From Takakia lepidozioides (lineage: Eukaryota; Streptophyta; Takakiopsida; Takakiales; Takakiaceae), in assembly GCA_030704615.1 (NCBI GenBank), contig CM060733.1, forward strand, positions 3,968,001 through 4,032,000: a DNA stretch of 64,000 bases, given 5' to 3'. The notes beneath the pieces are model-generated. The model was given only the letters and a program-made list of their open reading frames with translations. It did no database searches and was not told the origin of the DNA. The position numbers and the translations under genes are program-made. This document shows positions 31,462 to 44,557 of the stretch, piece by piece (the first letter of the stretch is position 1; the number at the start of each line of letters is the position of its first letter).

Positions 31462-34400
31462 GTAACCAAATGTTTGTTTGGCTGTTGTGGTTGTCACCGC
31501 CGTTGCTGTCCTTACATATCTGACTTTGGCCTCCATGGTCAAGTGGAGTCTCAGATTCAAAATTTCCTTTGAAAGGCACTGTCTATCTGCTGTGGAGGGA
31601 CTGTCACTGCCTATTGGGCTAGCTATCATTCCACTTGAATCTTTGAGGTGTGAGTCAAAGAGTCACTGCTACATAGGTGAGATCAGCTCACTTTCTAATG
31701 ACTGGCTGGGCTAGATGGTGCTGAATGCTCACCAACATTTGGAGTTTTTGATACTCGATGACTTTTCATGGGGTGCTGTCCAACTTCAACCTTCAACATA
31801 CCTAAGTTTTGATAAGTATGAGGTTTGACTCACGTCAGGTGTAAGCTGTCCTGTGCTGGGTTCATTTTGGTCTGTAATATCTCTACGAGAACTTATCCGG
31901 CGTGCTGGAAACTGTGGCTCTGGAGAGGCTGGTAGCAGCAGATGTTTGACTTAAATACTTCCTGGCTCCGTGTCCTTGAAACTGGCTGGTTGAAGGTTAA
32001 GCTCTTCATTCTGAGAAGTAAAGTGAAGTTTGTGATTCAGTTTGGGAGAGCGGCGCAGTTTGATTAACTCTGTTTGACAAATCATACAAGGCTACAAGTG
32101 TTGTTCAAGGAACTGGGTTTAATGTTTACAGGCCTGCAATTTGCTCGGAAACCTCTTCAAAGTCTGATGGTGAATTTGGGCTGGCATCCGCCTGTTTATT
32201 GCAAGTGAAAGTGAAAAGCCCCTGTTGTGCATGGAAGAAGGTTTGCACATAAAATGAGAGGAGAGAAAGTGTAACCCAAGCGTTTGCTGAGGAGCTGTGA
32301 TCACTAGGTTCTTTTGAATCCAGCTGTGTTCTGGGGGCTGCCTCTTCTTTTGAGAATGAAGCACTGGACAGTCTGTGAAACATGTTCAGTCTGTCAGAAG
32401 TTTGGTGCCAGGCTCAGGCGCGTCCGTTTCATCCATCTGCTGCTTCTTCTGTGTTCCTCTGAGTGCTGGTATGTTGTAATGTGGACTTGTTGGGGCCAGA
32501 TTGTTTCATTGATCCGCCAGTTCCGTTTTTCTTTAACGTGAGCCTTTCGACCAAAAAGAAGATGCTGGTCTCATGGCATCAGCCATCTGTTGTGGCTCTC
32601 GGTAATCCAGATTGGTTTCTGGTCAGCAATGGTTGAGGTACTTCCTGCAACTTTGAAAGCTGAGGCTGGGCAAACGACAAGAGCATGTAGATCCACTGCA
32701 GTGGGGTGAGGTCAGTGTACCAAGTTGGGAACCTTATGTGTACCTTGTTCTTTGAATGATGGAGCCAACCTGCAACAGTATGACTGAATGTGGGCGCAGT
32801 GTGCATTCCACCAGCATCTGTCTGAAAAGCATGATCACCAGCTGTGTATGGGTATGGGAGAGGGCATCGGTGAAAGTTTCTGAGACTCTTTACTCCCTTT
32901 TTGGATCCGATCTCATTCTTCGACTGAGTCACTTGGCCAAAGAGGACTCTGGTGTCTGGGGCTGGCATGTCTTTCAAGGTTTGAACATATCCATCACTGG
33001 AACTAACTGAAGTTTAGCAAGTGTAAGCAAGCATTACCTACTTTCAGTGAGTGAGCACTCCGTTAAGTTGGATTCTACACATCTGGAAGCAAATGTGCGT
33101 CTGACAAAACTGACTACTCAGTCATACACAGAACGCGGCCAAGTGATTCCAAGTGTGGCTGTCAGTCTGCCATGTCCACTTTGGGCAGGGCTTGATGATG
33201 ATTTGACTGTTTACTGCAACTTAATGGAAACTCTGTTCTCCAAAAGGAATTTCGTAGTTATGGTGGTGGACACAGTGCTGATACAACGGTGAAACTGTTT
33301 CCCTGTGAAGTTTTTCACGCCGAGCGTAGGGTTTGAGATCCTCACAGCCCTGCACATTCAGGAGCCACCAGTTGACCCAATCGTGGTAAGCCATGTGGCA
33401 CCTGCAGTTGACTCATTTCGAAGGATTTGTGAGCCTTAGTTGAAGTTATGGGTTTGACTAACCTTGGGGCTGGAGTAGTTCTCATCCACCTGATGGTACC
33501 CATGTGTGGAGGCTGATCGTTCATGAAGGCCTTCATTCTGGGTGGGATCCTTTGATGGAGAAGTGTCTGTCAGAGTTGAGTACTAGGCTTGGTCCCTGTA
33601 CCAGTAGGAGCTCAGCTTCATGTTAAATATGGAGACGATTGTCGAAGCCACAACTAAGACTGTCAACGTTGGAACTTGACAATAACGTTTTTGGTCTAGC
33701 GCTTGACAAGCCTCGACAGACTGCCCTAAAACTTCCAGAAGCCGGGAAGTTTGAGGTGAGCAGGGCGCATGCAATAGGTATCAGCCCAAGGTAAGTGCCC
33801 TTATTGCCTGCATTTTCTCATTATTGTTTGTTATGAATCTTACTGCCTGGCCCTTGAGTTTTCAAGGGGAAGTCTTGGTGTTGAGTTGATGTTGCAGTGG
33901 ATGCTGGTTGTGTGCTGATTCTGTTACATAGATATCTCATGCTTTACTTCGCCAGCTATTTTGAAACGGGGTGAGGTAAGGTATGAGGTCCTGTGGTGGT
34001 GGGGTTTCTTATGCAAGTTTTGACTGAGGTTTATGATTGGTAACGGTGTGATGCAATTGGGATAGGTGAATGAAACGAAGTGCAGTGGTGGTAATAATGA
34101 GTGGTATGCTATTTATTCTCTCCTGGATCAGAGTATGTGTGGCAAGTTAGATGTTAGATAAATGGTGAACATGTTGGTCACAGTGCATTGTAGAATTCCA
34201 TCTTGTCCTTCTTATATATGTTGCAGATTGGTATTAAGAGTGTTTAATTGCTAGAGACTAACAGTAACACGCCTCATCACTCATTAGTTATACTCATATT
34301 CAATCTATGTAGCTTGCCGAGTCACTTAGGAGACTGCTCTTAAAGTCAGGTTAGAGTCGAATGTTTTAGCTTATTGGATGACTTTATGGTAGATGCCGTA

Positions 34401-35181
34401 GTTGTGAAGGTGTAGGATATAGGTAATTGTTATACGCATTGGGGAGCTGGTTGGTTGATTTCAGTTGATCGATCTCTTGGGACGCGGAAGTCTGTCAACT
34501 GTAGAAAGTTAATTGGTCATTATTGTAACTCTTTTGAGGTGAAGGTGTTTTCTAAACAGTAGCTACTTGTGAGTGTAAAGAGGTACAGTGGATCAACATT
34601 TGTGCCAAGTTCTTAAGATAGATCATGGCATAGATGATTTTTATTCTCATCAGACGAGTGGAAAACAACCGTTGCTGCAGAGTGAGGACAGTGTTTCAAT
34701 GTGTCAGAGGCCGAAGTTTTAGTCAGCCATTTATCTTCTGTGAAACTAGCTAATCTTGTGGAGGTGTTAGGTAGCTAGTAGGTAGGTCCACTAATATAGG
34801 GAAGGTGAGAATAAGTGATAGCCACGAACACAATGGAAATCTTAGTCTACTATGTCCCTACTATTTCTATTCTTTATCTGCTATAGATTGTGAAAACTGG
34901 AAAAGAAGAAAAGTTTGTCATATTCCATTTCTTTTTCTGCATGCAATAATGAAATGTAGAGGTATGTGAGATGAATGTACATGGTTCGAGTTAGTGTAGC
35001 TGGGTAATTGAGGAGGGTCTGTTCGTACACGCAAGTAAGAACAATGCAGTTAGATTAGTAGCTGCGAATAGCTTGGCTGAATAGCTTGGCTGTAGATGAT
35101 TTGATAATTTCCCAAGCATTAATACTTGAGCATAGACAAGTGACATGGGAATGATAAACGATCTCGCTATTTGCCTACACA
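31462..35181. other. RZ-1 3' UTR and long unannotated stretch
   Basis: No further coding signal, tRNA or clear element was recognised across 3.7 kb. The part close to 31462 must contain the RZ-1 3' UTR. The rest is T/G-rich non-coding DNA. Confidence 0.4.
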
Positions 35182-35415
35182 TTTTTTTTTGTTTTAAAAA
35201 AAATGAAAGGCAAACACCTGGTAGCGATAGCTCACAAATCAGGCCCCTTAGTTATAGTGAGAGGAAAAAGTAACCTCTCTGAGTGACCTGGCCGTGAAGG
35301 CTTACGCATGGCACACCGCCCACAACATACCACAGGTATCAAGGTAGCAAGATTTGACCCCAGAACCATCTGGGTGGCACTAAGTGCACTTTCCAAGTGA
35401 GCTACCAACTATTGG
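35182..35415 (-). mobile_element. SINE family A, copy 2
   Basis: On the minus strand it starts with GGTAGCTCACTTGG (box A) and has GGGTCAAATC (box B). The body matches copy 1 (GAGAGGAAAAAGTAACCTC, CACCTGGTAGCGA on the plus strand), and it ends in an A tail seen as T/A runs near 35182-35203. Confidence 0.75.
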
Positions 35416-35420
35416 TTTAT

Positions 35421-35608
35421 CTTTCTTTCTTTTTTCATTTTTTCATTTTTTTGTTTAAAGGAAAACACCAGTTCACAAATCAGGCCCCTTGATAGTGAGA
35501 GGAGAAAATAACCTCTTTCACAATAACCTCCCATGATGTCTAGAAATGGGGCACCACCCAGTAACCATACCACAACCATACCACACCCATTAGTAGTAAG
35601 ATTTTTCT
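35421..35608 (-). mobile_element. SINE family A, copy 3, truncated head
   Basis: It shares TTTAAAGGAAAACACC, TCACAAATCAGGCCCCTT and GAGAGGAGAAAATAACCTC with the neighbouring copy in the same orientation. It stops near the box B word (GTAAGATTT) and lacks box A. Confidence 0.65.
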
Positions 35609-35651
35609 GCCTCGAAATTTTGGCAGGTCCCTGCAACAGGTAGGTATGCAC

Positions 35652-36418
35652 CAGTGTTGGACTGCTATATAGGGTATTGCGTAACCGACCCGGCTGGTAT
35701 TGGCAATTCCAATAATATGGTCGATAACCGGACGGGCTGGTATTGCCAAGGCATTACCCAGGTGAATACCCGTATTATGGGCAAAAACAAGGATTATACC
35801 ATGGTATGAATAGGAAATTGGTTGGGTGCACAATATGCCAGGGGTCAGTCAGAAGGGCGTCCAGCGCCAAGGGCCCGCCACTTTGCTTCATTTCTTATCA
35901 CATCTAGGGTGGGTCTGCCCCTATTGTTTATTTTTCTTGAGCATATGCAGGGTGTCTTATGAGGACCTCATTGCAGATGCTGGTTTATTTGACAATGACG
36001 GTTGCAATCAGGCTGCAAACAGTCTTCTTTTAACTAAGCTTGCTTCAATTTGGATATTAAAATCTGCATCGCTGTTATTATGTAATGCAAAGACTAAATT
36101 TTACAACATTATAAATAATTTCTTTGTGAAATCAACTGAAATATTTTGAATTAAATACATATTAATGATTTAATGGTTATTTTAATTTTTAATTTTTATT
36201 ATTTATACCCGGGTTGATGACTGGGTGGTATTAGATTGGAATACTCATCCTACTCATACCCGTCCGCAAATCGAAAATTATACTACTATTGAGAACCGGC
36301 GGGTAATAAAATCAAGGGAATCTTTCAATACTATGGAACCGGCTGGTATTGCAAATTAATTTCTTTTCAATACCCGGACCCGGCTGGTATTAGAAAACGT
36401 ATTACCCGCCCAACACTG
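35652..36418. mobile_element. Non-autonomous hAT element
   Basis: The termini CAGTGTTGG and CCAACACTG are perfect inverted repeats. The 8-bp flanks GTATGCAC and GTTCGCAC agree at six positions, as expected for a decayed hAT duplication. Repeated subterminal words (CCGGCTGGTATT and relatives) occur near both ends, as in Ac-type elements where transposase binds. The 767-bp element encodes no transposase. Confidence 0.75.
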
Positions 36419-36426
36419 GTTCGCAC

Positions 36427-37653
36427 CTAATGTGGTCAAAATTCTAATATTTTACTTTTCAAGAATTTATAGCGATTTTTCTGCGCAGGGGTCGTGTTTT
36501 CAAAATTGCCCATTGGACGTTTAAGAGTTAAACAACTTCACCGCACCTTATATGAGCCATCCTCCTGCACCCACCTGCTAATTTCCAGGGCAATCAGCAC
36601 CACATCCAGAAAGCACCAGATCATTTTTTGGTAATATTTGAGTGACCGCTTCAACTTGGATTGAGGCGAGATTGGTATAGCATCATATCTTTGGGATGCC
36701 TCATTCAACAAGCCAAAATAATCCAATTTAGCCAATACATGTGATGTTGCCACTTGGTCAATCCCGGGCAAATCCTCTCACAATGACCCTCACACCCTAT
36801 ACAAGTGTGACAAAACTTAACATGAAATAGAGAGAATTATCTTCATCAAAACTTTGCAACTTGATCAGATCGAATCAAATCCTGGTATGGCAAGTTCCCA
36901 GGAACACTCTAGTTTTTCTTCACACAATTCCATCGAGAAACAAAAGTTATTTAAAAATCTCGAAACCCAAAAGCCCAAAATAGGCTTGTTGGGCGTTTAG
37001 GGGTTAACCTTCAAACTTTTAAGGGCCCGCTTACCTGTACTAAGAGCAATCTTCACCGCCAGTGATCATCTACTACTCTTGTAACATTAGTGTTACTTTC
37101 CACTTAAGTGACATTGTAGGCAAAATCCATGATCAATCATTACCACAACAATTACTTGTTGACATCTTTTGAGGAAATCTACAATTCATAACCGCAAAAA
37201 CGTTGCAGTATGTCAAGTACCTTCAAATTCTTAACATGTGCCTTCAGTTTCACCTCAAAAGTTGTACACAAATCCATTGTGGGCTTCTGAGATGCAAACT
37301 CCCATATCTGAGATGATTGGGCTCGCACATATGGATGCAAATACATATGTCAAGACAGGCCTGTAGGATGTGTAGATTTCAAAAACAAATACTCGTAAGA
37401 AAACAAATATGCTCTCTAATTATGTGCGGTCCCACGAATGCTCATTTGCTTACACTCACTCATGATTTATGACAACAAAGTTTTCTGTACCTTCGATAGC
37501 AAAATTTCAAATGCAAGGATCGAAGCTCAAAAATCAAGCTAACCCAATCCTTCTTGCAACTCTGAAAACCCCATACCAAGGCCATACATAGTCAAACAAT
37601 GGAAGAAGTGCACCAAATTGGAACACCAAACCTGGGCTACAGCTCTAAGAGGC
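36427..37653. other. Intergenic DNA and RPL15 3' flank
   Basis: No recognised gene. A 77-codon minus-strand frame (36538-36771) has no motif. The right end should contain the RPL15 3' UTR. Confidence 0.4.
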
Positions 37654-39295
37654 TCAACGATAGCGCTTCAAGGAGAGAGTGTTATTCCGTTTCCAGGTGG
37701 CTCGCACAGATGGCCGTGCCTTGGTGTACAGATGACCTCTACCACGGAGACCACGATGCTTCTTACCGGCCGAGGTCAGTCCCCGGAGCTCCCGATGTTT
37801 GTGCACAGGATTTACAATCCAGTTGATCCGTGGGTCCTTCCGGATCACCGAATGTGCTGTGTCGACCAAGATTACCTCGAAGTACTTGTAAGTGGAATCC
37901 TGCACACCTCCCACATCCATCAGTTTCATTCACCACTGCTTTAACCAAGCTTGACCCACCATCTGAAGCACTGAATTCCATAGTGATGGTAACTGCAGTC
38001 CTTCAATTCAAAAATGTATTTTCTGAACAATGTCTACAGCTTCGGATCCCAATTTCGAGCAGAAATCACTGTTCGGGCAGGGGGAAAGCCCTAACATCCG
38101 CATTCAGAGTATCCAATCTCCAACTCACTCTCAATTCTCAGATTTGAAATGAGTACCCCACCCAAGGAATGTGAACCCTCTCCTGAGAAATATAGACAGC
38201 ACAATAAACACATCCCAAAATTAAGACAGGGGAGGAGGGTAGACATAGGAAGATTTTCAGCAAAAACCACCACAGACCAGTCAACGTCTGTGCAGTGGAT
38301 GTAAGACCTCCAGGGTGAGTACCCAGGTATTAGTTGACACACTGACACAAACACAAAACGCACCTGGTTAATCCAGTATGAGTTGAGAACCCTCAGGCCT
38401 CCAAGTTTGCGGCCGGCCCGCTCCTCAGCTACAGAGCGTAGATTGCGCTGGAACTTAAGCTGGGTGATACCCTGATTCTTGGGCTTTCCGTACACAATGC
38501 CCTTGCTCACGGGCCTCTTCCTTCCCCCCCGGCGAACACGGATGCGGTACACGACATAGCCCTGCAAGTTGAGCTAATATTTAACAGTGAACATGCACAT
38601 ATTCGTCCATTCCACTATGGCGGTAGAGTTAGTCGCCATGATTTAGTTGCCGACCTAATTTTGAAGCTGTCCATCCACACATCCAACCTAGCCGAGAAAG
38701 AGTCCTCTCCAGCGCAAAAGCATTTCAACACAGCTCCAGATACGCAGAACAACCAAAATTTACGAGTTTCTGCAAACAGTGTGGGTTTATGCAGCAGGAT
38801 TGAATCTTCCAGATCCTGGATAAAACAGACCTGCTTGGCTTTGAAGCCGAGACGGCGAGCCTTGTCGGGGCGGGTAGGCCGATTGATGCGGACAATGCCG
38901 GGCAGCTGCCTGTACTCCCAGCATCTCACACGAAGCAAAAACCGCAGGACGTCCGACTGCTTCTTCCTCCATAGCTCCTCGACATACTTGTAAGCACCTG
39001 ATCCGATAGAATTACACTAGTCAATGCCCGAGTCCAAGACCTAAAATCCTTGCACATGACTGCAAACACATGCAGACATGTCAAGCTCGAGCGCGAATCA
39101 AATGACCTAACTGTCTTGCCCATGTCAGCTCTGCGCACACAGGTCCACAAAAACAACGAAAAGAGATCACTGCCCTTACTTGCAGACGAGCAATCTCACA
39201 AGAGAACAAGGCATATAAAACTCAAAAGAGAAGGCATCAACTCTGAGTACAAAAGACACGAAATCAATGCAGCGACGCAGATCAGACGCACCCAT
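37654..39295 (-). CDS. RPL15: 60S ribosomal protein L15 (eL15)
   Basis: Four coding exons on the minus strand join in frame to 204 residues, the standard eL15 length: 39295-39292, 38997-38831, 38561-38364 and 37899-37654. All junctions have GT and AG. The first exon contributes only ATGG, so codon 2 is split. The protein reads [19 protein letters not shown]..., [44 protein letters not shown] then [13 protein letters not shown], ending [16 protein letters not shown]. eL15 is a core component of the large cytosolic ribosomal subunit, binding 28S rRNA. No damage is seen. The short distance to the AAE14 stop (600 bp upstream of the start) must hold the promoter. Confidence 0.96.
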
Positions 39296-39899
39296 CCCTG
39301 CTCCCTGCCGCGGCCCACAGCAATCCGAAGAGAAGAGACAGATTTCCGCAACGAAGAAACAACAAGAGCTGAGGCTCAGCCGCCAGCTTCACCGAAACCC
39401 TAATCCAACCCTCCTTAAACCCTGGTTAGATCATTCAAACGGATGACATACACATACAATTGGATGTAATCTCAATTTCATCCTATCATAATGAGCGACG
39501 TCTATTTCAAAGTATATTTGTAAATACTTACAGCATTTAATCTCGTCGAATTAGGTGCTCGAGGGCGAGCCTCTTGAGATTTGAACACAGCATCGCTTAG
39601 CCCCCATTCCCTCACCCACATATACACATGGCTCAGGGTTTGATATCACAAACATTCAAAGTGAACAGTTTTTCATCCGTTATGATCTGGGGTTGGGATG
39701 TGGATGAATGAAACCCGAAGACATAATTCGTCATCAGAACATGAGCCTGGGAACATGAGGTTGAATATCATGTATTGTACAGGACAAGCATTTTATTTGG
39801 ATCAAAATACACGTCCAGTAATGACAAACAAGAATTATTATTCTTTCGCGAGGTATTTTGTGGGCCTACGAAAGAAGGTGCGAGACGAAGACGAGGCTC
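39296..39899. other. RPL15 upstream region and AAE14 3' flank
   Basis: Both genes lie on the minus strand, so this 0.6 kb holds the RPL15 leader and promoter plus the AAE14 3' UTR. AACCCTAA-type words occur at 39396-39402 (CGAAACCCTAATCC), close to the start. Similar telo-box-like words are frequent upstream of plant ribosomal-protein genes. Confidence 0.4.
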
Positions 39900-42800
39900 T
39901 CAGAGGCGACTGTGCGAGGGTGCAGTCTGCGCGGCCTGATCTGATCCACTTTGTGCGAGACGGGCAAGAACCATTTGCTTCACAACGTTTTTGCGGATCT
40001 TGCCAGTTGATGTGACTGGGAAGGGCTCTGTGGTTGCGATTATGATCTTCGGCACCTTGTACCTGGAAGGCAAGTATTCAACTTCAGTGGATGGATTCGA
40101 TTGGAATGGCAAATGTGGTGTTTTTGTTGTTCACTGGCACGGGGAGGGATGAGTAAACCCCGTCAACAAGTTGAGAAGTGTGAACTGCATGCAGTTCGGA
40201 ACGCCTAGGACTGTTAGAGAATGTTTATCAATGCTTGAGCTTCTCCTTTTCAGATCTAATTTTCGGATTAGCAATTCTAAGTAGAGGATGAAGTCATACA
40301 ACCGACAGCCACATGTGAGAGCATACCTTGAGAGTCCCAGCTGCTGGCAGTGGGACCGTAGATCCAATTCCGAGGGTCTTTCTTCCATAGAGGCCTGTGA
40401 GGACGCTTCAGCTGCATTTGTTCTCTCTGGGATGGGATCTTGCCAGTGCCATTGATCTCTCAACCGGACAAGCGCCCCCACAACCTCATTCATCCGGGGA
40501 TCTGGAATCCCAACAACTACTGCCGCCAAGACTCCTGGATGTTTATTTAGCGCATCTTCCACCTGAAATTCACGTAGATGTTCAAATCCCTCTCCCAGGC
40601 GATGCAGGTCGTAGACTAAAGTCAGCTTTTTACACTTCGCAACACAAGCATTACATTGGCAAATCCAAAGCAGCAGGATCGGCAAGCAAAGAGCTGGAAG
40701 TGCAAGCATCAGATAGGGACACTAGAAATTACCTCAGAAGCATAAACATTTTCGCCCCCACTCTTGATTACATCTTTAGTCCGGCCAAGCAACCACAGAT
40801 ATCCCTCCTCATCTATCCATCCAGTATCACCAGTGTCTAGCCATCCGTCTTTACCCAAGACACTGGCTGTTTCCTTTGGAAGATCCCAGTACCGCTCCAT
40901 CACATGAGGACCCCTGGTAAACACATTCCCTTGTCTCATCAATGTGCCCCTCACCAATCCACTGGTGGAAGGGGTGTCCTCACAACTAAGAGCCGGGTTG
41001 AAAGTGACATTATCATAAATGCCAGAGTAGCTCCCTTCGTTTCCTTGCAAGTCTTGCTTGCTTAAGGGCTGAGCAATCTTGATTTCAATGTGGGGGGCTG
41101 GTTTTCCCACACACGTGCCCCCCAGATGTCCTGTATCCCGACTTCTCAGATTCACTGTGTTTGAATGAGACATGCTGTTCCAACACCCCGGTTCATGAAT
41201 TTTGGCAAAAGACATGGAAGAACATGCTTCAGTCATCCCTGTTAAACAAAGAAACTTTGAACATCAACCATCTCATCACAACCTCAAAGCATTGGGTATA
41301 TACTTTACATTTATCAATTAGATTTGTAGCCACATACAGAACTGGGAGATTGATTCTTGATTACAGAAGCAATTTAAAGAATCAATTCTCCTTGACTGAT
41401 ATCAAAATCGTACATGGTTTAATTTGCAACACCAAGCTTCACCAGTGAATGACTTCAGGACTAACCGTAAGCAGACATGATTGTTGCTGCTGGGAAAAGC
41501 TCCTCGATAGACTCCAAGAGGTGAGGATGAATGCCACCAGCCCCATTCAAGAGCTTTAAAACACTGGGAAATGAACACTTCCCACTAGAGTCGTATCTGC
41601 CAATGACAACAATCAAAACCACATGTGCAAGCAGTACTACCATGTGAACAACCCAACCCAGCAGATAAAAGCCAGCACAGGACACAGTAGGTTTATCAAG
41701 AGGATGATGTGAGTCTTCATTCAGGATTCTTGGCAGATGGAAGAACTATGTGAGATATGCGAAGAATTTTTCAAACCATTATCACATCTTACGGTCTTCC
41801 ACCTGCCCTCCCTTTTACCTTTTCGACGCAGCAACCAAGTCTGCAAGCATTGTTGGCACCACAATCAATGATGTGACCTGGTAATCCTTCATAGCTGCCA
41901 ACACAGCCTCCGCCTGGAACTTGGGTAGAATCACATGGGAGCATCCTGCCATGACGGCGGCCAAAGCTGACGAGATCCCCCCAATGTGACAAAGGGGTGT
42001 TGCATGGAGATATACCTACATTGATGTTGACAAAACACAGATCAACAGCCTATTCACAAACTCAAACATGCCAGCCTGCTGATCATGGTTGAAAAGTGTT
42101 CGGCACATTGGGGAGTGGCATCATTTCTGTGGCACCAGCCAAGTTTGGCCCAACAGAGCTGGATAATAGCCTCTACTCTGATTGACATCTTTTGTCCCTT
42201 TTAAAGATCAGTTAATAATCCTTGGCATAAATTTCTCCTCAATCCTCCATTGATGCTGAAGCTTCCTTACAACCAGGACAACAGAGCCTGCCCAGTGAGA
42301 GCTGTAATTACAGTGGATTTGGGAAATGCAAGGAAGAAGCACTTACATCACTTGAAGAGTAGCCAACTATTGCAATCTTAGCTAAGGATTGGAAAACCAA
42401 GGCACTGTGGCTTATTGCTACACCCTTTGGCCTCCCTGTAGTCCCTGCAATTTGCCAAGGCTACCAATGATCAATATATATACCTTGCTTATGATAGAAG
42501 GACTGCTACCACTCACCATCCTTGGGGAATCAACCCCAACAGAGCATTGAATTAAAAAGCCAGTTTGAAGGAATTTGCAGATTTTGTTTACTACAGCCAG
42601 ATTTGGCACTCTTGTCTACAGAACTAAATTCCATTGACTTCTGCTTGCCAGACCTCAAAATTTGCTGACTTTTTATCGCTTCAAGACTCGTGCTCTCTTC
42701 AAGCTTGAAGTTGAAATCCCAATCCAAACATGCTATATAGGCCTAACTTTTAGGCGAGCCAATGAAGTGGGAAGAGGGAAATGACGCCTTGATGGACTCT

Positions 42801-44557
42801 AGTACCCTCCCAACATTTGAAATGGCAAATTGGAACCACCTTCTAACACTACCCCAAAAAAGTGCTAAGCTGAAAGCCTTGCACTTTCAATTCAGGATAG
42901 GATTCCTTCGCAGCTGTCTTACAATTAGCAACACCACAGGAAGGTTTGAAGTAGCAAGGCACCTGATGTGAAGCAAATGAGGGCAATGGAATCTGGACCC
43001 CAACTGAGCTCAAGCTCTGGACTTGGTCCTGCCCACTTCACCATTTCCTCTGCTCTAATCCCTGCCCCAGATCTCCAGTTCAACATCACCATCTCTGTCA
43101 CTCATTCTTTCTGTAACCTCTGATGCAGTTTGGGGTTGACAGAGAAATGAAATGAAATGAAATGGTGCTTTATAACGTCCACGGAAAGACCTGGAGACAT
43201 TGTACAGTAATATGTGCCGCATCCAATTTGAACATGAACAAGGTCACTTAAGGGAGCTAGGTGAACGTACATGAGATAGGAGTGTGTAACCCCGAACTGA
43301 GAAGGACTTGCAGATGAAGAGATGGGCACTGACTCTTGAGACCTGGCCATTGGGCAGCACAGGTATCATCGACCACCAACATTACTGCCCCAATTTGCTG
43401 CACTGCCTCGCGTGCTTCTTCGGTGCTCTGCCATTTCCATACAGACCATTTCAGCTATCACAGAGGCATAGTTAGGTAGGGGCAGCAAAATACACTTATA
43501 CTTATTAGTGATTGTGGACCAAGCCTGCTGTGGAAGAAGTCTGAAGGGGGAGGAGGGGGAAGGGGGAAAAAATAAGGGCAGGTTGGGGATAATTAAACTG
43601 GGGTAACGTAATGGCTCATCTGGTGAGGCTTTGCAAAAGTTGTTATGGTATTCCAAGCATCCTTCAGCGTACAGATTTGGCCATCTTTCTTTCAAGGTGC
43701 TGAATCGGTGGTATATGCAGCCCCTGATCATTTGGTTGAAGTTGAGTGTGTCACAGCTAGAGCCTTTGGCTCCAGGTCGTTTCTGTGGTCTATGTTTTGG
43801 CAAGTGAGTTTCTTTCCTTCCAGAAAAACAGAAGAAGAAATACAGACAGGGAGCAGTTAAGCCAAGGTCCTACCACATAGACAGGAGGAGTATAGATAAC
43901 AAAACAAGGGAAAGACAGAAATTTTGAGCGACACACAGACAGTATGTACCTACTGGGAGACGATGGTTAATGTATCAGTTCAAAACCACGGTATCATTGC
44001 ACAGGGCACAGAAGTTGTATGTGTATGCAATCCAGGTGAAAGTTGAACAGACATCTTTTTCACGTACCCATCGGTAGTTGAGAGGAGCAATGATGCCACC
44101 TGCGCATGGAACCGCCAGTAACCACTCCAAATACCACTCGCTGCACACACGTCCTCCACCCAATACTGAGCTACTATTTTCCAACTGCCCTCCCCCTGAA
44201 ATGCAAGCAATGAAAGAACTCCTCTGTATCTGTCTGGGTAGAAGTGGATACAAGATCCATTGAGTTTAAAGAAAGATAGAGCTCGAAAACTAGGACCTCG
44301 AATTATAAATCATGTTCTAAGATCATCTTCATCATCCTCATTAAAACCAAGACAGAAAAAATGGAATACCTGTTCAGAGCAGCAATGGCAACCCGGTCGC
44401 CAGAACTCAGGCCCACTCTCCGAAGGCCGAGTGTAAGGGCAGCCACTCGATACAGCAGCTGCTGGCCAGACTGTGCCCGACGCTCACACACAATGCTCCC
44501 TCTCCAGTGCGTCTTCAGGGCAGTGAGAGACTGCCCAATGTGGGCTCGGCCCCCCAT
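39900..44557 (-). CDS. AAE14: 2-succinylbenzoate-CoA ligase (acyl-activating enzyme 14)
   Basis: Ten minus-strand exons: 44557-44370, 44140-44068, 43427-~43271, ~43094-42963, 42444-42347, 42015-41819, 41596-41466, 41238-40733, 40562-40327 and 40062-39900. Most junctions keep frame with GT-AG; only the exon 3/4 boundary is unresolved. The protein (about 625 aa) matches plant AAE14, the MenE-like enzyme that makes OSB-CoA for phylloquinone (vitamin K1). Key motifs are CFTSG|TTGRPKG (ATP loop, split by intron 4), LHATPLCHIGG, SAYGMTEACSS, DGWLDTGD, GRTKDVIKSGGENVYASE and the C-terminal STGKIRKN with the catalytic Lys. The start ATG gives MGGRAHIGQSLTALK, aligning with the Arabidopsis N-terminus. 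Exon 8 has an extra acidic/Ser-rich loop of about 30 residues after APHIEIKI. Confidence 0.93.
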
